Positions 33,103 to 37,189 of a stretch of 37,189 nt of DNA are shown one piece after another. The stretch is taken from the NCBI GenBank assembly GCA_007125125.1, contig SLDT01000236.1, positions 1 to 37,189 of the forward strand, given 5' to 3'. How positions within the stretch are numbered: the first letter of the stretch is position 1; each line of letters starts with the position of its first letter. The notes under the pieces were generated by a model, which was given only the letters and a program-made list of their open reading frames with translations, made no database searches and was not told the origin of the DNA. A program made the translations under genes and the position numbers. The stretch is from Gemmatimonadota bacterium (lineage in GTDB: Bacteria; Gemmatimonadota; Gemmatimonadetes; Longimicrobiales; Gaopeijiaceae).

Positions 33103-34512
33103 ATGGCCCGCATCCTGATCATCGACGACCACGACAGCATGCGCGAGGGTCTCGAGCTCCTGCTCCGGAGGCGCGGACACCGCACGGCAGCAGCCGATGG
33201 GGGGGCGCGAGGGCTCGAACTCCTCGAGGAACTCGGGGCCGATCTCGTGATCACCGATCTCAAGATGGCCAGAATGGACGGGATCGAGGTGCTGCAGCGG
33301 GTTCGCGAGCGCTTCCCGACCACCGAGGTCCTGGTGATCACCGCCTACGGAACGATCGAGAAGGCGGTGGAGGCCATGAAGCTGGGGGCGGCGGACTTCC
33401 TGACGAAGCCCTTCTCTTCGGAGGAGTTCGCGGTGAAGGTCGAACGACTCCTCCAACAGCGCGAGGAACGGGAGCGCCTTCGCCTCGAGAACCGAACCCT
33501 CCGCGTCGAGAACACATATCTGCGCGAAGAGACGGCTGCCGAGCCGGTGGTGCCGCGGTATTCCGAGATCGTGGGCGAGTCCTCGGCGATGCAGGAGGTC
33601 TTCCGATGGATCGACCGCGTGGCGAGGAGCGACTCGACGGTAATGATCTACGGCGAGTCCGGGACGGGCAAGGAGCTCGTGGCACGGGCCATTCACGCGG
33701 GTTCGCCGCGGGCGGGCGGGCCCTTCGTGCGGGTGAACTGCGGCGCACTCTCGGAGTCGCTTCTGGACTCGGAGCTCTTCGGGCACGAGAAGGGTGCCTT
33801 CACGGGTGCGGAGCGCAAGCGGCGCGGACGATTCGAGCTTGCCAACGAAGGAACCCTCTTCCTCGACGAGATCGCGACGGTGGCACAGCCGACGCAGGTG
33901 CGACTTCTCCGCGTGCTCCAGGAGAGGGAGCTCGAGCGGGTCGGGGGCGAAGCGACGATTCCGGTGAACGTCCGGATCATCGCGGCAACGAACCAGCCTG
34001 CCGACGAACTCGTTTCGGGCAACGGGTTTCGCGAAGACCTGTTCTACCGGTTGCACGTTGTCCCGATCACCCTGCCCCCGCTCAGACAGCGGCGCGACGA
34101 CATACCGATCCTGGTCAGGCACTTCATCGAGAAGCTCCGCGAGCGAACGTGCTCACCCGTGCGGAGCGTCACGGATGGGGCACTGGATCGACTCGCGGAG
34201 TACTCCTGGCCAGGGAATGTCCGGGAGCTCGAGAACGTGGTCGAGCGTGCACTCGTGCTGGCCGAGAAGGAAGAGCTCGATGCGGACGACCTGCCTCCCA
34301 TGGGAGAGGCCAACGGTGGCACCCTGCGCCCGGAACCGGTGCTCACGAGTGACGGGCTCGATCTGAACGAGGTGGTGGAGGGTATGGAAGAGAGGCTCCT
34401 CCGCCAGGCACTTGATCAGGCGGGTGGGGTGAAGGCGGAGGCAGCGCGCCTCCTCGGGCTCAAACCGAGCGCCCTCTACTACAAGCTCGAGAAGTACGGC
34501 ATCGAGGCCTGA
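33103..34512 (+). CDS. Sigma-54-dependent response regulator (NtrC family)
   Basis: The 469-aa protein is a complete NtrC-type activator. The receiver domain (1 to about 120) has acidic residues D8-D9, phospho-acceptor D52 (VITDLKMARMDG), the switch threonine in VLVITAYG and K near 103 in FLTKPF. The AAA+ domain (about 148-375) has Walker A GESGTGKE, the sigma-54-contacting GAFTGA loop in HEKGAFTGAERKRRG, Walker B GTLFLDEIA and the R-finger region GFREDLFYRL. A Fis-type HTH closes the protein (AGGVKAEAARLLGLKPSALYYKLEKYGIEA). It should activate RpoN promoters when phosphorylated by the kinase encoded upstream; no convincing -24/-12 promoter was found in this window. A ribosome site AGGAG precedes the ATG. 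Its stop overlaps the next ATG by 1 nt. Confidence 0.96.
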   Translation: MARILIIDDHDSMREGLELLLRRRGHRTAAADGGARGLELLEELGADLVITDLKMARMDGIEVLQRVRERFPTTEVLVITAYGTIEKAVEAMKLGAADFLTKPFSSEEFAVKVERLLQQREERERLRLENRTLRVENTYLREETAAEPVVPRYSEIVGESSAMQEVFRWIDRVARSDSTVMIYGESGTGKELVARAIHAGSPRAGGPFVRVNCGALSESLLDSELFGHEKGAFTGAERKRRGRFELANEGTLFLDEIATVAQPTQVRLLRVLQERELERVGGEATIPVNVRIIAATNQPADELVSGNGFREDLFYRLHVVPITLPPLRQRRDDIPILVRHFIEKLRERTCSPVRSVTDGALDRLAEYSWPGNVRELENVVERALVLAEKEELDADDLPPMGEANGGTLRPEPVLTSDGLDLNEVVEGMEERLLRQALDQAGGVKAEAARLLGLKPSALYYKLEKYGIEA

Positions 34513-35462
34513 TGTTCCCTCTCCTTCGACGCATGCTCCCTGCCGCGGTCCTCGCCGTGGCTGTGACCCTGACCCTCGCGGTTCCCGCGACGGCCCAGGT
34601 CACGCTCGCGGAGGCGGAGGAGGCATACACGGCCCAGCTCGCCTGGTACCAGGAGGTCCTGCGCCAGAGGGCAGCTGTACTCGAGACGCACGAACGCCTG
34701 GTCGAGCAGCTCGAGGCGGCGCTCCGGGAGCGGGACCAGGAGGTTGCATCGAATCTCCAGGGGCGGGTACACGACCAGGGGCTCCAGCTCCTGCGCTGGG
34801 AGACCGTCGCAGAGCGTGAGTCCGAGTTGCTGCGCAACGCGGCCCAGAACCTGCTCGGCGCACTGAGCCGGCGTCAGGATGAACTCTCCGAGCAGATCGA
34901 GCGAAGCATCCTGCCGATCACGACGGCGCGGCTTCGGGCCGAACTCCAGGCAGTCGACCAGCGATACGGGCAGGTTTCCCGCGAGTCGGGTGCGCAGCTC
35001 GTGCCCCAGCTCATCCCCGTCCCCGAGATCCGGATCGACCTCCGCGACAGCCCGGCCGACATGCGGGACAAGGCCGACTTCATGGAGAGCCGGGCGGTGC
35101 TCTATGACACGATCGTGGTCTCGATCGAACGAGAGATTGCCTCGAGGGAGCGAAGGCTGCGGGCCACGCGCGGTGCCGACGGACTTCTAAGTGACCTGAG
35201 CCGCTTCGACGACGACCTCCTGACCGGAGGAGGGCTGCCCCGGCTCGGCGCGGGCGCGGGTGGACGCGCCGAGACGGAGACACCGCTGGTTCTCGCCGAC
35301 CTGACGCTCCCCGAGCAGATCGCCGCTCTTCGGCTTCTGCGCGAGCAGGCCGAAGAGTTCCGGAACCTTGCACGCGAGCGGGCGGAGGCCTTCCGGGCGC
35401 GAGCCGACGGCCCGGGAACACGCAGTGGCATGCCCGGGCTCCGAAGTGGAGCCGAGTCATGA
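34512..35462 (+). CDS. Exported coiled-coil protein of unknown function
   Basis: I recognise no family. The 316-aa product has a clear signal peptide (about 1-29, MLPAAVLAVAVTLTLAVPATAQ, cleavage after TAQ or ATA). It is followed by long amphipathic helices with heptad character (about 32-170, repeated Leu, Glu, Arg and Gln) and again near the C-terminus (ALRLLREQAEEFRNLARERAEAFRARA). There is no membrane segment after the signal, so it should be periplasmic. It shares 1 nt with the end of the regulator gene and overlaps the barrel gene by 4 nt (ATGA), so all are translated as a unit. A periplasmic partner or spacer for the outer-membrane protein is a plausible inference. Confidence 0.8.
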   Translation: MFPLLRRMLPAAVLAVAVTLTLAVPATAQVTLAEAEEAYTAQLAWYQEVLRQRAAVLETHERLVEQLEAALRERDQEVASNLQGRVHDQGLQLLRWETVAERESELLRNAAQNLLGALSRRQDELSEQIERSILPITTARLRAELQAVDQRYGQVSRESGAQLVPQLIPVPEIRIDLRDSPADMRDKADFMESRAVLYDTIVVSIEREIASRERRLRATRGADGLLSDLSRFDDDLLTGGGLPRLGAGAGGRAETETPLVLADLTLPEQIAALRLLREQAEEFRNLARERAEAFRARADGPGTRSGMPGLRSGAES

Positions 35463-36610
35463 GGGCTCGTCAGGGAGTGTGGCGGAGGTGCGGGAGTGCC
35501 TTCCTCCTGGCCCTTGCGGCTGGTTCGATGGCGCTGGGGATGGCGAGTCCCGCGGGGGCGCAGCTCGCCTGGCGTGACTTCGTGATCAGCGGCGGGATCG
35601 CCACCGAGGGATACCAGGGGAACCTCGAGGCCGCGGCGGTCACGGTGCGTGACTCGGCCGACCTGGCCTCGGCGGTGGTCGGCGAGTTTGCGGTACGAGG
35701 AGATCTCGTGGCGGGTCTCGGTGAGGGACGGCGTGCCCGCCTGGCCTTCGATGGCGGGGTGCGGCAGTACTCGGCGCGCGGCTTCGAGTTGCGAGACTAC
35801 GCCCCGCGGGAGTGGGCCGGGACGATGGACCTTTCTCTCACGCAGGCGATTGGACAGGCCGCCGCGGTTGCGGGCTGGGTGCGGGTGCGTGGCCGTGAGG
35901 TCGAGGATCGTCCGCCCATGCCGCTCTTCTTGCAGGCGGGGTACCGATCGGCGCTCGGAGGCCTGCGTGCCGAGCTCCAGCCGGGTGAACACCGATGGGA
36001 CCTCGAGGTGCGTGGCGAGTTCACGGACTTCCTCGCCCCTGCGTTTGCCCCGCAGGTACGCATCCTCGACCGGCGCACGGCGGGCGCGGAGTTGGGACTC
36101 CGTCCCGGCTGGGACCGCGATGGAAGCTTCCGCTTCCACGTTGGAGGCACCTTCGCGCACTACCCCGAACAGGAGACCTTTCTGGCGGAGGACCCCTTCC
36201 GGCGGGACCGGGTGGTGCACGGAGGCGTGAGCTGGAGCCGCGAGAGCGAGGTATTCACGCAGGTTGCACTCGAAGCGAGGGCGAACCGCTCGAACTCCCG
36301 GCGTCCGGAGTACGATGCTGCGACGCTCAGGGCGATCGCGAGCACGGCGGTGGGGCTCGACCTCTCGGTCACCGGATACCTGGCACTCACGGCAAAGCGC
36401 TACCGCTTCACGACCGATGCAGTTCGCCTGATCCCCGGCGAGGAGGCGAACAGCGCGACCCAGGCCTACATCGGGTTGTCGCGTGGCCTCGCTCGGAACC
36501 TCGATGCCTCGGCCCGCGTCGGCTGGGTGCGCGCCGAGAGCGAAATCGGGGGGCAGTACTTCCAGCGATTCGGCGGGACGATGCTCCTGAACTACCGGCC
36601 GGGGTTCTGA
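35459..36610 (+). CDS. Predicted outer-membrane beta-barrel protein of unknown function
   Basis: The 383-aa product has a signal peptide (about 1-35, FLLALAAGSMALGMASPAGAQ). It then has roughly sixteen alternating strands with aromatic girdle residues and turns rich in Gly, Asp and Arg. The last residues TMLLNYRPGF end in Phe, the standard outer-membrane barrel signature recognised by BamA. No characterised family is recognised. It overlaps the coiled-coil gene by 4 nt (ATGA) and is the last gene of the lipoprotein-kinase-regulator-coiled-coil-barrel run. Its role as effector of the two-component system, for example in transport or envelope sensing, is inferred from position only. Confidence 0.8.
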   Translation: MRARQGVWRRCGSAFLLALAAGSMALGMASPAGAQLAWRDFVISGGIATEGYQGNLEAAAVTVRDSADLASAVVGEFAVRGDLVAGLGEGRRARLAFDGGVRQYSARGFELRDYAPREWAGTMDLSLTQAIGQAAAVAGWVRVRGREVEDRPPMPLFLQAGYRSALGGLRAELQPGEHRWDLEVRGEFTDFLAPAFAPQVRILDRRTAGAELGLRPGWDRDGSFRFHVGGTFAHYPEQETFLAEDPFRRDRVVHGGVSWSRESEVFTQVALEARANRSNSRRPEYDAATLRAIASTAVGLDLSVTGYLALTAKRYRFTTDAVRLIPGEEANSATQAYIGLSRGLARNLDASARVGWVRAESEIGGQYFQRFGGTMLLNYRPGF

Positions 36611-36647
36611 GGTCGGGTTCTCTCGCCTCCGGGCACCGCGGCCGAGG

Positions 36648-37142
36648 TCAGCCCTTCAGGGCCGAGCGCACGTCGTCCGGAATGCGCATGGGCCGCCCGG
36701 AGGGTCCGATCCACACGGCGGTGATGAGAGCCTCGGCGGCGAGATCGGCCCCCGGAGGCAGAGAGGGGCCCCCGGAAGCGGTGCGGGGTGGTGCCTCTCG
36801 ACTCCCGACGGGGACTCGATGGAGCGTCTGGCGCAGTTGCATCGAGGAGTTGCGCATGCCTCGGACCGAAGTGGTCACGAAGAGTTCGTCCCGGAAGCGG
36901 CACTCCCGCCGGTAATCGATCTCGACGCGTACCACGTGCACTGCCCAGCCCCGCTCCTCCATGACCTCCAGCGGAAACCCGCCCGCTGCGAGGGCGTCAA
37001 AGCGCGCCTGCTCCAGGTAGTTCAGGAAGACGGCGTGGTTGACGTGACCGAGGCCGTCGAGTTCGTAGCTGCGGACCACGAACGAGCTGGTGAACGATCG
37101 AGGAGCGGCGGGATCGGGCGAGGCGGACACGGGGGTGGTCAC
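36648..37142 (-). CDS. Hotdog-fold acyl-CoA thioesterase (4HBT/YbgC-like)
   Basis: The 164-aa product has the 4-hydroxybenzoyl-CoA thioesterase-like signature YELDGLGHVNHAVFLNYLEQARFDAL (about 26-51), where the Asp of ELDGLGHVN is the likely catalytic residue. The hotdog strands are VHVVRVEIDYRRECRFRDELFVTTSV and a C-terminal AEALITAVWIG. An insertion of about 30 polar residues (VPVGSREAPPRTASGGPSLPPG, about 111-132) interrupts the last strands. Such enzymes hydrolyse acyl-CoA or acyl-ACP; substrate is unknown. The gene converges with the barrel gene at 36610 and may start a transcript beyond the right edge. Confidence 0.9.
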   Translation of the reverse strand: MTTPVSASPDPAAPRSFTSSFVVRSYELDGLGHVNHAVFLNYLEQARFDALAAGGFPLEVMEERGWAVHVVRVEIDYRRECRFRDELFVTTSVRGMRNSSMQLRQTLHRVPVGSREAPPRTASGGPSLPPGADLAAEALITAVWIGPSGRPMRIPDDVRSALKG

Positions 37143-37189
37143 TGCCGTTCTCCTGGGCGCGAGCGGTGGAAAGATCCGGTTGCAAGGAA

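Noticed and set aside
33062-33118. 18-codon frame starting at the kinase stop and running into the regulator start
   Set aside because: Very short and overlapping both genes; most likely chance.
33600-36400. TGGCAC-containing sequences as possible -24/-12 promoters for the NtrC-type regulator
   Set aside because: None has a TTGC-type -12 element at the correct distance.
36930-36945. CACGTG core resembling a third parS
   Set aside because: The flanks do not match the parS inverted repeat, and it lies inside the thioesterase gene.

Overview
This is a GC-rich bacterial chromosome segment containing the replication-origin neighbourhood: rpmH, rnpA, yidD, yidC, mnmE and mnmG run left, dnaA and dnaN run right, and parA/parB with two parS sites lie about 10 kb to the left. 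Proteins with outer-membrane features, a lipoprotein, a bactofilin and a YidC with a large periplasmic domain indicate a Gram-negative envelope. The long-form IspH, the high GC and the style of the secreted proteins suggest Gemmatimonadota or a relative. That assignment is an inference that the sequence alone cannot prove. No tRNA, rRNA, CRISPR, insertion sequence or prophage was seen.

Layout. 1-1811: partial fxsA (minus) diverges from ispH. 1875-3844: lpdA then a MarR regulator (minus), diverging from lemA. 4670-9213: a lipA-pdhA-pdhB-pdhC operon (minus), which with lpdA encodes the pyruvate dehydrogenase complex and the synthase for its lipoyl cofactor. 9440-10959: a zinc-ribbon membrane protein coupled to a LOG-family nucleotide hydrolase. 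11077-13278: a 733-aa secreted, probably outer-membrane barrel protein. 13300-15789: a NIF3 protein, a bactofilin and an M23 peptidase, with an unexpected DnaA-box cluster in the gap before the bactofilin. 15805-18337: parB, parA and an 0.7 kb gene-free zone between two parS sites.

18403-20131: a CarH/LitR-type B12-binding MerR regulator diverges from a secreted fasciclin-domain protein. Both promoters carry 11-bp-phased repeats that look like its operator. 20549-26856: a seven-gene run, rpmH-rnpA-yidD-yidC-mnmE-acyP-mnmG. 26857-28824: dnaA with its promoter, and oriC between dnaA and dnaN, where DnaA boxes, a C-run and TAG-type trinucleotide repeats form a DnaA-trio-like unwinding module. 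28825-30526: dnaN and pyrE converge. 30509-36610: a compact plus-strand run of lipoprotein, sensor kinase, sigma-54-type response regulator, coiled-coil exported protein and outer-membrane barrel, probably an envelope signalling module. 36648-37142: a hotdog thioesterase.

The most interesting points are the CarH-like regulator and fasciclin pair with matching operators, the second DnaA-box cluster about 14 kb from oriC, the parS-bounded gene-free zone where rsmG might be expected, the uncharacterised envelope signalling operon, and a MnmE whose G4 motif has degenerated.
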